Shown here: in pieces, positions 10,810 to 22,978 of the stretch
Layout: every line of letters begins with the position of its first letter
How positions within the stretch are numbered: the first letter of the stretch is position 1
NCBI GenBank assembly: GCA_907163345.1
Contig: CAJQUN010000426.1
Coordinates: 62,001-126,000, forward strand
Length of the DNA stretch: 64,000 nucleotides
Direction: 5' to 3'
DNA from: Haberlea rhodopensis
Taxonomy: Eukaryota > Streptophyta > Magnoliopsida > Lamiales > Gesneriaceae
Position numbers and translations under genes: made by a program
Notes under the pieces: generated by a model
What the model saw: only the letters and a program-made list of their open reading frames with translations
The model's database searches: none
Told to the model about the DNA's origin: nothing

Positions 10810-13371
10810 TCAAAATTTACTCGACTTTTGCTCTGCTGCTGCATCATCACCAGAAGCTGGTAGAATAACTTTAGCATGCATTTCCGGCTTTATCTCCTCC
10901 AGTTTCTGCAGAACTTGATGAGCCTCGGGCCGAGCTGTGGGCGAGGGGTCGACACAATGGAGGGCTAATTTCAAAGTATTCAATAATTCATCGCCTATAT
11001 TCGATGCATCCTTCATAAGCTCCACATCAAAAACTTCATTAGTCCATTCATCTTTAACTGTTAATGCCACCCACTGGGGCAGATCAAGGCCATCTGTGGC
11101 CTCGCTTGGGGATTTCCCTGTTAAGAGCTCCAATAGTATCACCCCAAGGCTAAAAACATCGGTCTTTGTGGTGGCATTCTTGATCTTGGAAAGCTCTGGT
11201 GCACGATATCCCATAGTGCCTGCTGTGGCTACGATGTTTGTGTTGGCAGCATTAGTCATGAGTCGAGAGAGACCGACATCTGCTATTTCAGGATTGTTTT
11301 GGTCGTCAAGAAGAGCGTTGCTCGAAGTAAGATTTCCATGTACTATATCTTGTTCGGTATGGAGATAGCAAAGTCCTTGAGTTATACCAATGGCTATTGC
11401 CATTCTTTTTGGCCATTGAATGTTGGTTTCTGGACCTCTAGCTACAAACCGAATAAAACTGTTACGGTTAGCTATCAAAAACAAAAATTAAGTTGCATAA
11501 ATTAATGGTTCGAGTAATCTCTAACCATGGAGAAAGGAAGCAAGGCTTCCATTAGGCATATAATCATAGACAAGAAGCTTTTCCCCTTTAGGTCCAAGAT
11601 AATAAGCTCTAAGGGCCAAGATATTCGGGTGCCGAATCTTTCCAAGCTCTGAGACCTCGATTTCGAATTCATTTTGTGGCTTAGTGATCTTCTCTCTGAG
11701 CCTTTTTACAGCAACTACATTATTGTCCTCCAATGTTGCCTTGTATGCTGTTCCATAACTGCTCTTTCCCATTATCTCTGCAGTAGCACACAACAAATCA
11801 TCAGCAGTAAATACAAATGGCCCGTCAAAATGAACTAATTTTCCTCCTGTTTCGCCTCCTGATTCGACTATATTCCCTGCAGCTGTAGTTGCCTTTGCCA
11901 GAACACCACCTGGTTTACTGTTTCTTGAAGCTGCCTTCTTTATGATCAAGCAGCACATAAAAACACAGCATAGAATTAGTAGGACAACTAAAAGAGCTCC
12001 AGAAGATATGAGAATTATGTCCTTTGAACTCAATTTTCGGCGATGTTTTTCGGGTGAAGGCTGATTTTCGGGTTGGGGAGAAGGACATGGAGTCGAGCTA
12101 CTGTATCCACACAGCTGAATATTGCCGATAAACGAACTCGAACTAAATCTACTTGCAAGAACAGATGGGACAGTTCCCGAAAGATTATTGTACGAAACAT
12201 TGAACGAATCAAGATTGGGTAAATTCACCAAGGAAGTTGGGATTTCCCTTGAGAGATTATTGTGAGAAAGATCAAGAAAGGTAAGGGTGGTGATGTTACC
12301 AATGGTCCCTGGAATCTGCCCTTTGAACTTGTTGTTACTCAAGTTTAGAACAGAAAGATTCCGTAAATCGTCGACTGATTCTGGGATCTGGCTATCTAAA
12401 TTGTTGTTTTCCAAATTTATGGTTACCAGAGAAGAGAGATTGGTGAGACTTAAAGGAAAGGTTCCTGTGATTGCATTGTTTGATAAGTCCAGGGAATTTA
12501 GCTTCAAGAGATTTCGAAACTCTTGGGGTATGTTCCCACTTATTCGGTTGTAACTTAAATTCAAAGACTGAATATTATAAGAATGGTTAATATTTTTGCT
12601 GCTCCAAGAATCAGGAATAGAACCAGAAAGATAGTTATTTTGAAGCGCAAGGAAAGTTAAAGAAGGGTTCTGGGAGAGTGTTGTTGGAATAGAACCAGAA
12701 AGACCATTGAAGCTCAGATTAAGCCTATACAACCTTGTGGAATTTGCAAGACTTGGAGGAATCGTACCAGTGAGCTGATTATTACTAAGATCAAGAGTTT
12801 GTAAAACCAAACAGTTACCAATAGATGGAGGGATCGAGCCCGAAAGCCGGTTATTGAAAAGATAAATCCCTCTGAGATTCGGAAGGAAACCGAGGGACGT
12901 TGGCACCGACCCGACAAGAAAGTTGTCATGGAGGCTGAGTCGCCGGAGAGCCTGAAATTGTCCAATTTTTTCCGAGATTCTGCCGCCTAATCCCTTCCAG
13001 GGAAGCTGAATAGCTATAACTTGTCCATTAAAACACATGACGCCAGTCCATTGACCAGAACAAGCACCATCACTGGTGTCATTCCAGCTCTGCAAAACCC
13101 CTTTCGAATCGACCAGTTCGTGCTTGAAGTCCTGGAGAGCTTGATAATCAGCTTGCGCAACGATCACCCCGTCCCATTTCTCACCCCAAACGAGCCCCAA
13201 ACCAGAAAAAAGTACGAGATAAATGCAACGCAGGAGGTGTGGTTTCCTCCATTTTCCTATCTTGGTATCTGCATAACCCCTGCTCCGACAAGTATTTCCA
13301 TTAATCAGACAACCCGAAAACCCATCTGAACCGTTTCGAAATGGTAATGCCACTTGAATTCGAACACCCAT
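10810..13371 (-). CDS. IMK2: Leucine-rich repeat receptor-like pseudokinase, IMK2-type (two exons)
   Basis: Exon 1 runs 13371 to 11526 and exon 2 runs 11441 to 10810. The join uses donor CATG|GTTAG and acceptor TTTGTAG|CTAGAGG and gives 825 residues, close to Arabidopsis IMK2. The ATG at 13371 is the first in frame. Parts in order: a hydrophobic N-terminal segment near residues 45-66; an LRR N-cap with DYQALQDFKHELVD; about ten LRRs with SGSIP-type repeats; a TM helix at about 452-477; and a kinase domain from about 530. The ATP-binding lysine of VAVK is kept (about 556), but the HRD motif is HGN (650-652) and DFG is DVG (670-672). It should therefore be catalytically inactive, as known for the IMK2/IMK3 group. 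The role is receptor-type signalling at the plasma membrane, probably as a scaffold or co-receptor. IMK3 is the alternative name; the PSPTARPEA stretch in the C-lobe favours IMK2. Confidence 0.93.
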
Positions 13372-13808
13372 GAACAATTTCAAGTTCAGATAAAATTAAC
13401 ATAAAATTTGTAATGTGAAGAAATTGAGTAAGAAAACTTTTTCTCGAAGGGTGAGAGGGAGTGAATCTAGGATTTATCCAAGTAGAAAAATATTGGATTT
13501 TTAGAGTTGGATGGGAAAATGGTGGAAAGTAGAATAAATGGTTTCTAGTTTAATAGCTAAACGGCTAGTTTACGTTGGATATTAGATTACACAGTATAAA
13601 CATATGAAACTGTTAAATGTTTTCGGCCACCAACAACATTAATAGAATTTGGGAGATATTATTAAAAACAGAATCCGAGTATTCATAACGACTATATTTT
13701 GTTTGGTAGGGTGCCTCTGCCTTCTTTCTACTCAACCGTTGCGTGGACCTTTGACTTTTATTAGTAATAAACATCCCTATTTTCTGTGAATGAAATTATT
13801 GTCGTTAG
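13372..13808. other. Upstream region of the IMK2-like gene
   Basis: This should hold the promoter and 5' UTR of the minus-strand kinase gene. I see no convincing TATA box and no other gene. Confidence 0.45.
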
Positions 13809-14659
13809 GCCGGTTAACACTATAAAATCGGAGGGGTAAAGAACCGGTGAGAACCGGTCAAAAACCGATCGAACCGGTGAACCGGTCGACTGGTTGAACC
13901 GGTTCTCACCTTTTTTTTTTTTTTTTTTTTTTTTTAGTTTTTCATTTTTTTTGTTATCCCTTTTAAGTTTTATCATTCACACAACAATTCTTCTTCTACA
14001 GGCAATGTATGAACTTTCTAATAAAAAAAATCAATTCTTGCATTTTAATTGGTGGATTACATGACAATTGTATTGCCATGATTGAAGATTTTATGGAGTT
14101 TATTATATATATCAGATCTAATTTTGTATTGCATCAATTCCATGCAACTATGAGTTTTAACATTTACTCATTATATATTTTTTATATTTGTATCAGTCTT
14201 ATATATAAATACAAAAAGTAATATATTGTATCAAAAAAGACAAAAAATCTCTTAATTTTGATAATCAATAATAAAGTGTTTGTAATAATATAGTAGCCCA
14301 TTATTGAATAATATAATACAAATTTGGTGTATGCATGAATAATTAGTGCGTTTGTAATTAATCCTTTTATATATAAAGTTTATATTAAAAAAATAGTTAT
14401 AAACTTAAATAGATGAAATTATTGAAAGATTGTGTAAAATATTGATCTCCATGCTATGTTGCTACAATGGTATTTTTTTTATTATGAACATTTGAAACTT
14501 TTACAAATACATGTTATATATTTTTAAATATTAAATATAGATTTTACATCATGATGACGTCATACACCGGTCGAACCAGTGGTTTAACCGGTTAAACCGA
14601 TCGAACCTGTAACCAGTAAGGACACCGGTTTTATGTCCGGTCCGGTTATGAAAACACTG
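13809..14659. mobile_element. Probable non-autonomous hAT-like element
   Basis: Both ends are rich in ACCGGTT-type palindromes: GAACCGGTGAACCGGTCGAC near 13870 and GGTTTAACCGGTTAAACCG near 14580. The right end read backwards begins CAGTGTTTTCATAACCGG, a common hAT end. GTCGTTAG at 13801-13808 and GTCGTTAC at 14660-14667 form a 7/8 candidate TSD, but the left TIR matches the right poorly. There is no transposase ORF. Confidence 0.45.
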
Positions 14660-14667
14660 GTCGTTAC

Positions 14668-15747
14668 AATTTTGGAAATACTTTTTGTGATTAGAGTACA
14701 CATTATTATTATTATTATTTTGATGTCGGCCATAAGAATATTTATTATTATTGATGCAAAATATTTCATATCAATGAATGATCTACCCATACCCAGGACA
14801 CTTCTTGAAGGTAACATCAAAATTTTGTATGTATTGATAGGGTTGCGTAACAGATGTTTCTCTTAAGATCTCATCTTTTTGTTATATTTAAGAAAACATA
14901 CAAAGATTATGAAATATGAATGTAATCAAGCTGGTTAAGCATTTGGATTACACAACTTTTTTTAATGTATAAGCGCTTATTAAGAGTTTTATTTTGTTAT
15001 ATATATTTAACTAGAAAAACCATATTTTCCGACTTTTATTAACGTACTTTGCACTCCAAAACTCGTTATTTTCCCAATTTCAATCATTTTTAGCTACGGC
15101 CTACGAGTAATAACATTAAATAAGAATCAATAAAATCTATTGATAATTTGTTGTATTTAAATACTAAGTAATTAAACGTCGAATGACAAGAAAAAGTTTA
15201 GAAGACAAAACTGAGCTTGAAATGATATATAGAATTCTAGTGGGTATCGACTTATTTCTTCACTCTAGTAAAGTATAGCCAATAGTAAAGAAATTATGTT
15301 AGAGGTATGCAACCGTGTTTTAAAAACCGGATTGGTGAACTGGATAAAAAATTGGTCCGAATTTATAATTAATCGGATGTTAGTTGACCCATAAAATAAC
15401 TAAATAAAGTAATAAACTGATGAGCTTTTGTTGAAACCGATGTCAATTACTAAAGACCTACCGTGTTTTTTTATAATACAAACTTTGGTATAAATTATAA
15501 TATCAATAAATAATTAAATATAATGATATTATTATTCTTTTATAAATAAGGCTTATACTATTATATTTTAATTATTCGTCTCTACTATAAATTTAACCTA
15601 GGTTTTTATGTAGCTTATAGTTTAAGTATTCTTGAACTTCAACTTCATCTGTGGTATTCTTATATTACAATATAAAAAAGAATTGGTGTATTCTTTTATT
15701 GGAATTTGGACTAATATTAAAAGAAAGATTCTCCCTCATATCTCGAG
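14668..15747. other. AT-rich intergenic sequence
   Basis: No gene recognised. A fragment near 15311-15375 (GTGTTTTAAAAACCGGATTG) resembles hAT-type element ends but lacks a partner. Confidence 0.5.
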
Positions 15748-16135
15748 CTAATGACATTTTACTTCATGTGCTATCAATAATATACATTTTATCCAAATAG
15801 TTTGTAAATAGGTATTTGTACTCCATGTGGTATCCCTAATAAACACTTTATCTCGATGTGGTTTGTAAATATGCAGATTACCCCCATGATATTCAAAATA
15901 TGCACTTTATCCTTTGTGGTTTACAAAACACTGCATATACAGATGAGGTGTTTTGCACATATTTACAAATTACATGAGGTAAACTGTCTATTTTCACTTA
16001 ACACAGGGGTAAACTATTTATTTTAAACTATATGCGGTAAACTACCTATTTGTCAACCACATGAGATAATGTCTATTTTCAAACCATATAGGTATAATAT
16101 GTCTATTTAGAATACCAAAATGCCAATAACCCTAA
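15748..16135. repeat. MITE-like repeat made of inverted 'TGGTTTGTAAAT'-type units
   Basis: Short units such as GTGGTTTGTAAATATGCAG on the left half and their complements (ACAAATTACATGAGGTAAAC, CAACCACATGAGATAA) on the right half make a loose palindrome. It starts near CTAATGACATTTTAC and ends near AAAATGCCAATAACCCTAA. A second copy of the family lies at 28570-28760. Boundaries are approximate. Confidence 0.5.
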
Positions 16136-17746
16136 TGTCTCACTAAAGTGCACTATAAAATCAGTGTTAATTTAATCGTAATTGTATTGTCTTCTTTATT
16201 AAGTTATTATTATTATTATTATTTTGCAACATCAGAACATAAAAAATTGTTATCTATTTAATTTTTTTATATTTTCGTTGTTGAATGCATATTTTATTAA
16301 TTAATATTTATATCTGAGAATACTTTAAATTTATTGTCTAGAGTATATATTCTAACCTTTATTAAGTTTTTATCAGGTACATGTTAATTATCATGGTTAT
16401 TTTTCAAACAACCAAATATTTAATTTTTATAGTTGACAAAAATTGGCCACTGGTTATCACCTGTGACTCGCTGCTTAGACCTCGGTCAATATCGGGGTCA
16501 AGTATAAAATGTATGGTCAGTAGACCACAGAGCATAATACTTATGAAACCATTTTAAAAGATTCTGATTCTACTAATATAATATTCTTCCATCCCTCGAC
16601 AGATTTTTTGTGTCCATCCAAGTCCAAAACCCCGAGGTTAGAACCAAAAACCGTCTTCAAATTTGTGTTGCTGCTTTACACAAAACAGTGTTTACAGAGT
16701 AGGTAGAAGAAAATAAACGAGTGTCAAAATAGTATGGTTGTATTGGAAATACAGAATAAAGAAAGCTAACACAAAATTTGTTGTTCAACACACATTTTGA
16801 AAGACTTCACATCAATTTGTGGATAACTTGAGAGGGAGGTTCCTGCATGCAAATTACAAAAAAGCACAATCGATTATTCACCCAGTAATAACAAAAATAT
16901 ACCCACTTTTTAAATGAAATAAATAGGACCACCAACATTCATCTTGAAAGTGATCTGCGTTGTGCAAAGATAACTGTACAATTACAATTTTTTCGGTCAT
17001 AATTCTGAAAAGTATACCGATTAAATACATGTGAAGTAACCAAATTCAAATTAGTACAATGGAACGAACAGTCGTCTAAACCATAAATCGTCTAAATCAG
17101 TCGTTCCAATTCACACAAATCAACTACTGAAACAACATAGACTAACAATATCATCTTAAATTTCAAGTAAACTCATGCAAATAAAGTCACGAGAGGCCAG
17201 CTACAGCCAGACACTCTAACGGAAAAGGCAGATAATTAAGGATTTCAACACTTCATATCAGGCGTAATCTCATTATATTGTTGCTTAAACAGGACAATTA
17301 TTATCAAATCAAGCAGAGTAGGAAAATAATCCTAAGCGTCAAAGTAGAACTGCTAAAGATTACACGCTCAAGAATAATCTCAATAGCTAGTCAAAAATTT
17401 TAAAAAAACAAGGAAAAGGAAAAAAAAACGCACTATCCAGCAACTGACTGATCATGCTGTTATACTGTTCAGATCAAAAATCCATCTAACGTGCAAATTT
17501 GTAATTTGTAACATAATTAAAGCAAAAAAATTATAGCAAATTAAATTTTCCAGGAAACACCTGTAATGCTATCACATTAAAAAACACAACACTTCCTGCA
17601 TCATATATGTTAGAAGATAGAGGATGGATAAGTTAGAATAGAAAGATATAACATGCAAAATCACAAGGTTTTTGGTGTAGTACATACTTGAGAAGATCAC
17701 TTTTACCCATTGAACCATTAAAATTTTCTTTTGGAAAATGCCACCA
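16136..17746. other. Intergenic sequence downstream of the PRA1 gene
   Basis: No ORF with a recognisable domain and no RNA gene seen. The 3' UTR of the PRA1 gene may extend only into the part near 18400. Confidence 0.5.
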
Positions 17747-18030
17747 TTAAATTAGAGTTTCTTTGACACTTTGCACCAGGCGCTAAGTTTTTTTAACGGT
17801 ATTCTAATGGAATTTTATTTTTGGATCATATTTTGGTGCTTTGCACCCTCCAATTAAACTAAATGTTGTCCCTGCAAATTTTATATTTCAAATGATATTA
17901 TATTTGAAAATTTTAGCTAATTAGAGAATAAGAAGTGCCAAAATCATGTCCAAAACTGAAATCCCAACAAAATCGATAATGACTTAACAAGGGGGTGCAG
18001 GTGCAAGGTGCCAAAGAAACTCTAATTTAA
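17747..18030. mobile_element. MITE with about 28-bp terminal inverted repeats
   Basis: TTAAATTAGAGTTTCTTTG followed by ACACTTTGCACC on the left is mirrored by GGTGCAAGGTGCCAAAGAAA then CTCTAATTTAA on the right. The 284-bp size and lack of coding capacity fit a MITE. The TSD is masked by the AT-rich ends, so the superfamily is unclear; GAGTTTCTTTG ends with TTA/TAA next to them would fit PIF/Harbinger. Confidence 0.65.
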
Positions 18031-18499
18031 AGATAGAATCTGCCAAAATGAATAATATGCCAAACTGACCCATCTAGAGGGTGCACTTTACCAGAAACCC
18101 CAAATTTACTCCAAGATTGGGATCCTAGTTCATCATTAGTTTCGGTAGTAAGATAAGCTACTCCCGCAACTTAGTCGACAATCAAGAACCAGATGCTAAC
18201 GTCAAACAGACCATAATAGAAGAACATGCATCAGCATCAAAGCGTACAAATTAAGTTATATGCCAAGCATCCACCGCGATCCACTTCTTCAAAAAAATTA
18301 CCATAGTTCCAGTTAGACAATTAAGCTATGACTTTAGACCAGCCTAAAATATATGCCGGAGGTCGATAAGATTATTGTACAAATATGACATGCATCTTCC
18401 AAGATAATCCGTGATTCCATCTTGTAATAAACATAATATAGATATTAAAACCCCTAATTAGCATGATAAATCCATTCATTACCGCCATAAGAACGATCG

Positions 18500-19156
18500 T
18501 CAAACCCTTGCGGCCACCTGAGGCTGAGCAATTGCAGCATTGGCCCCGGTGAAGAAAGAAAGGAATCCAGAAGCAGCCGTGCTCTGCTCTTGCTCGTCAA
18601 GGAAAAGATCTTCAGGAACCCTAAAAGCACCGTGCGCGCAAACAATAGCAACACCAACCATTAGAGCTGACACCAAAACAGATCCGACGCTGGTGAGGAA
18701 GATCACAAAGACGGTGGAGACGACCAAGAAGAGAAGAGTCTCGCGAGCCGAAAATTGGCGGCCGAAAACGACGAGCGGAGGATCAGAGGGCTGTCGGAAG
18801 AGGTAGAGGAACATCCACCCGGCGAGAAGGCCCGCTAGGAGGATAAGAGAAAAAGGGTTTGTTAAAAGGGAGATGGCGAGCACGGCGGTGATGATGGTGA
18901 GGTAATTAATGCGAAAATATTGATAATTTTTGCGGATGCGGACGGTTGCTTCAGAGATGGATTCAGGTTTGGATAAGGCGGATCGGTCAACAAGCTCCAG
19001 CCATGGGCGACGATTGGCAAGGCCGGATCGGACGGTTTCGGAGATCCCAGCGAAGAAAACGCGAACGGCATATGAGGATTGCTGACTGTCAACGGCGGTA
19101 GCGGTGGATTGCTGGGGATTGGAGATGGGTAGGATTGCAGGAGAGGAATTCGCCAT
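18500..19156 (-). CDS. PRA1 family protein (PRA1.B type)
   Basis: A single-exon gene of 218 residues from the ATG at 19156, the usual length of plant PRA1.B proteins, which are also intronless. The N-terminal third is hydrophilic and includes RRPWLELVDRSALSKPESI, a conserved stretch preceding the membrane domain. It is followed by RKNYQYFRINYL and two long hydrophobic blocks (about residues 82-117 and 138-177) that form four membrane helices as two hairpins. An acidic stretch, PEDLFLDEQEQ, follows. PRA1 proteins bind prenylated Rab GTPases and act in ER, Golgi and endosomal trafficking; the substrate Rabs of this one are unknown. A GAGAGAGAG stretch just upstream (about 19194-19204) lies in the likely 5' UTR. 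Antisense ORFs in the same span are shadows. Confidence 0.95.
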   Translation of the reverse strand: MANSSPAILPISNPQQSTATAVDSQQSSYAVRVFFAGISETVRSGLANRRPWLELVDRSALSKPESISEATVRIRKNYQYFRINYLTIITAVLAISLLTNPFSLILLAGLLAGWMFLYLFRQPSDPPLVVFGRQFSARETLLFLVVSTVFVIFLTSVGSVLVSALMVGVAIVCAHGAFRVPEDLFLDEQEQSTAASGFLSFFTGANAAIAQPQVAARV

Positions 19157-19463
19157 GATTTTCGGTTGTTGATTTCCTTCAGGCTAAAGATTTGAGAGAG
19201 AGAGCGGTTGAATCTATTCTTGTATGTTTTTGGTCGAGCGAAACGATACGAAGGCCTACCTCTTTAGCTTAATTAAATAATTAATTATAATTAACGCTTT
19301 AAATAATAATAATAATAATAATAAACAAAATTAATAATAATAATAATAATAATAAATCCTTTATTTGATCAAATCTGAATTAATTTAAATGAGCTTTCAG
19401 AAACAACATAAACCAGTGCACCATCGATTGAGAAGGCTGGGAATTGTTTTACACCGATTGCAC
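19157..19463. repeat. PRA1 upstream region with AAT-type microsatellites
   Basis: Runs of AATAATAATAATAATAA occur at about 19303-19322 and 19332-19354. The stretch should contain the PRA1 promoter; no TATA box stands out. Confidence 0.7.
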
Positions 19464-21060
19464 GGATTATTTATCAAGATATTATAAAAAATAAAAAAAA
19501 ATTCACAAATACCATAACAAAAAAAGTGTTTACCAAAATACAGTAACTCGCCACTTCAAGACTTCAAGTGGCAAGTTAAACATTTTTTAAAAAAAAGTTG
19601 AACCCGCCACTTCAAGTGGCGGGTTCAATGGTTATTAATTATTTTTTTTAAATTTCGTTTTTTAAATTTTTTTTTTAATATTTGAATAATTTAAAAATAA
19701 AACAATGGATTGTGGTACATCTCTATATGCTGATAACATCGAATCACCGTAAGAATAGGAGATATAAAATTGCTAATAACTGTTCAAAAATTTGCATTAA
19801 AATTAAAACCAGCATTTAAATTTATTATTTACTACATTATATATATATATAATATATATATAATCAAACAAGGCATTGACATAGTGATTATCATATATTC
19901 TCAATATAAGACATCTCGAGTTCGAGTCCCCTCCACTACCCTAAAAAAAAAATTTAAAATAAATTGCTCCTGAAATATTATTATAACTTGAATGGTACTT
20001 TTTAATTATGTTCTGATAAATGATCTAGATTTTATAATTTATGACATTACTTTTTACTATTTTCCTAAATACGAAGCCAAACCAAACATCAAACTTGGGA
20101 ATATTCGAGAAATCGATTTTGTCCAATTTGAAATCAAAAATTGTTAATCAAATTTAAATTTAAATAAGAAAAATTATAATTTTGATTATGCATGTTTTAC
20201 TTCTACATTATCATAATTGAGAGACGTATATATGGCTGGATATGATGTTTTTCTAGTAGAAAAACATGCATAATGTTTTTCTAGTAGAAAAATATGCATA
20301 ATCAAAATTATAATTTTTCTTATTTAAATTTAAATTTGATTAACAATTTTTGATTTCAAATTTGACAAAATCGATTTCTCGAATATTCTCAAGTTTGATG
20401 TTTGGCTTGGCTTCGTAGTTAGGAAAATAGTAAAAAATAATTTGTCATAAATTATAAAATTTAGATAATTTATCAGAACATAATTAAAAAGTACCATTCA
20501 AGTTATAATAATCCTTCAGGAGCAAATTTTTTTTAGGGTAGTGGAGAGGATTCGAACTCGATATATCTTATATTGATAATATATGATATGATAATCACTA
20601 TGTCAATGCCTTGTTTGATTATATATATACATTATATATATATATATATAATGTAGTAAATAATAAATTTAAATGCTGGTTTTAATTTTAATGCAAATTT
20701 TTGAACAGTTACTAGCAATTTTATATCTCCTATTCTTACGGTGATTCGATGTTGTCAGCACATAGAGATGTACCACAATCCATTGTTTTATTTTTAAATT
20801 ACTCAAATATTAAAAAAAAAATTTTAAAAACGAAATTTAAAAAAAAAAATTAATAACCATTGAACCCGCCACTTGAAGTGTCGGGTTCCAACTTTTTTTA
20901 AAAAAAATGTTGAACTTGCCACTTGAAGTGGCGGGTTCAACTTTTTTGAAGCTGAACCCGCCATTTCAAGTGGCGAGTTATTGTATTTTGGTAAACACTT
21001 TTTTTGTTACGGTAATTTGTGAATTTTTTTTATTTTTTATAATATTTTGATAAATAATCC
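19464..21060. mobile_element. Foldback Mutator-like element with about 730-790-bp arms and a 10-bp TSD
   Basis: CCGATTGCAC flanks the element exactly at 19454-19463 and 21061-21070. A 9-11-bp TSD is typical of Mutator-like elements. The ends are GGATTATTTATCAAGATATT and its near-complement at 21041-21060. The two arms are inverted copies over almost their full length (about 19464-20195 and 20290-21060) around a spacer of about 95 bp. Both arms carry palindromes of CGCCACTTCAAGTGGCG near the ends and an (AT)n run. Both also carry a SINE-like segment with a B box (GAGTTCGAGTCCC at about 19918-19930; inverted near 20550). There is no transposase ORF. Transcripts would fold into a long hairpin. 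Confidence 0.9.
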
Positions 21061-21070
21061 CCGATTGCAC

Positions 21071-21406
21071 CTCCCGAATACGAACTTAGACAATGTCGGT
21101 TCATTTAGCCTATGCGGCTATGCATGTAGTATCAAACTTTCCAACAATGTCAACTTCATCATAACTTGATCGATACAAAAGTCATTTGTCAAGTATAAAG
21201 TTAAAGCCGAGGGATCTTGTCCCAAGTGATACCAGTACCACACCAATTCCACTAAGAAGCTCAAAATCTCGACTTCGAGCCTCAACCCTCACCATCAATC
21301 TCTCTATTTAGTGTACTGAAAAAAGTACGAAATAAATAAATGAGTGAGAGAATTTGACTATTACAAAAAATCAATTTATATCACTGGTAACATCAGTCCT
21401 TTGTAA
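21071..21406. other. Short intergenic stretch between two transposons
   Basis: Contains no gene or repeat that I recognise. Confidence 0.5.
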
Positions 21407-21654
21407 AGTTGAAATAGGGGTGCGGGTGCTTATCGGGCCGGGCCGGGTCAATCCGGACCCGGCCCGAAACCGGATCGGTTAGTCCGGTCCGAAATCGGAA
21501 CCGAACTAACCGATTTTGGTTTGCCCGGAACCGGTATCAAATCGGTCCGGGGCGGTTCCCGAGAACCAAACCTGTAGCACCGAAATCGGAACCGGTTGAT
21601 TTTAAAAAAAATAATAAAATAAAACTTAAGAAAAAAGGACCTTCTACTAGTACG

Positions 21655-22173
21655 TAGGGGTGAGCAAAAGTTCGGTTAAACCGAACAAACCGAAGAAACC
21701 AAACTAATTTGGAAAATCGGTTCGATTATTTCGGAAATTCGGTTTTATTATTTTAAAAAATCGGTTAATTCTGTTCGGTTTCGATTTTTATTTTAAAAAT
21801 ATCAGTTAATCGAATAAACCGAAATTTTACGTTTTTATATTTTTTTAAAATTTAAAAAACAATTAATTTTTTTAATTTTTTTACAAAAAGCAGTATTATC
21901 ATTCTTTATTAAATATTACATTTTAAATTTTTAAAACCAAAATTTTAAATTTTTTTAATTTTTAAATCAAATTATCTATTTTTAAATTTTTTTTTAAAAA
22001 AATATCGGTTAATTTGGTTATCGACCGAAATAACCGAATTTTTTATCGGTTTGGTCGGTTCGATTTTGAGAGTGTAATTCGGTCGGTTCGGTTAGACGAA
22101 AAAAAATTCGGTCGGTTCAGTTTTTCGAAAATTCGGTTCGGTCGGTTCGGTTCTGACCGATTGCTCACCCCTA
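21655..22173. mobile_element. hAT MITE nested in the hAT element
   Basis: It starts TAGGGGTGAGCAAAAGTTCGG and ends TTGCTCACCCCTA, a 13-bp inverted repeat apart from one base. The flanks CTAGTACG (21647-21654) and CTAGCACG (22174-22181) are an 8-bp TSD with one mismatch. The interior consists of AT-rich and GGTTCGGTCGGTTCGGTT-like repeats with no coding capacity. Confidence 0.85.
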
Positions 22174-22181
22174 CTAGCACG

Positions 22182-22430
22182 TCGACTGAGTTGCAAATTT
22201 ATCTGAATTATCAATTTGTAACGGAAGACAACTTCGACGTGTTACAATGGTGGAAGTCAAATGCAGCACAATTCCCTATCTTAGCCAAAATGGCTAGAGA
22301 CGTGTATGCAGTACAAGCTTCAAGTGTCGCTTCTGAATCGGTATTCTCAACATGTGGCCGAATTATTGGAGAATACAGAAGTAGTCTATCTGCTGATTCG
22401 TTATGCATGCTCACGTTACTTAAAGATTAG
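22182..22430 (+). pseudogene. hAT transposase fragment, C-terminal dimerisation domain
   Basis: About 82 residues end at the TAG at 22428-22430. The stretch WWKSNAAQFPILAKMARDV followed by ASSVASESVFSTCGR is the signature of the hAT C-terminal dimerisation domain found in BED-type plant transposases (RICESLEEPER-like). The upstream BED finger and catalytic region are missing: the frame is open leftward only into the nested MITE at 22173. It is a remnant and lies inside the hAT element's TIRs. Confidence 0.85.
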
Positions 22431-22978
22431 TTTGAAGCAAAATGTAAGAATAGAAGAGATGGGGCGGTTGACAAATTCGTAAATCATTATGACGGGCAAG
22501 AAGAAGAGAACGCAAAAACAATACTTATCAATTATGAAGAGTGCTAAATAGTAATTTTTTTTATTTAGATTTTCAATTGCCATCTCTTTACAATTATTTG
22601 TATGCATCTATATTATGAAATGAAGAAGAATTATATTGAATTTGTGATGAATATTTGGGAAACATTTACAACAGTAAAAAAAAATTAATTTTTTTTTTAA
22701 AAAAACTTAAAATAAAAAAAAATCGAATAAATAAATAAATAAATAAACCGGTCCGGACCGGATCGACCCGGAACCGAATCCGATCCGGTTCCTTAACGGA
22801 CCGGACCGGTTCCGTGCTTAACGATCCTAAACCGGCCGGTTCCGGATCGGACCGGTCCGATCCGTTAAACACCCCTAAGTTGAAATCAACCAACAATCAC
22901 TAATAAATGAGTTTAAACCGATATAAGTGATTTTGAACTATGTATTAAATGGATTTGAAAACCATAATTTCAAATACA

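Larger units (their letters stand above)
21415..22877 (+). mobile_element. hAT transposon, internally deleted, 8-bp TSD
   Basis: AGTTGAAA flanks the element at 21407-21414 and 22878-22885. Ends are TAGGGGTG at 21415 and CACCCCTA at 22870-22877. Both ends carry GGTCCGGACCGG-like GC-rich palindromes, unlike the AT-rich surroundings. The inside holds only the last part of a hAT transposase (22182-22430) and is split by a smaller hAT MITE at 21655-22173. It cannot move on its own. Confidence 0.88.
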
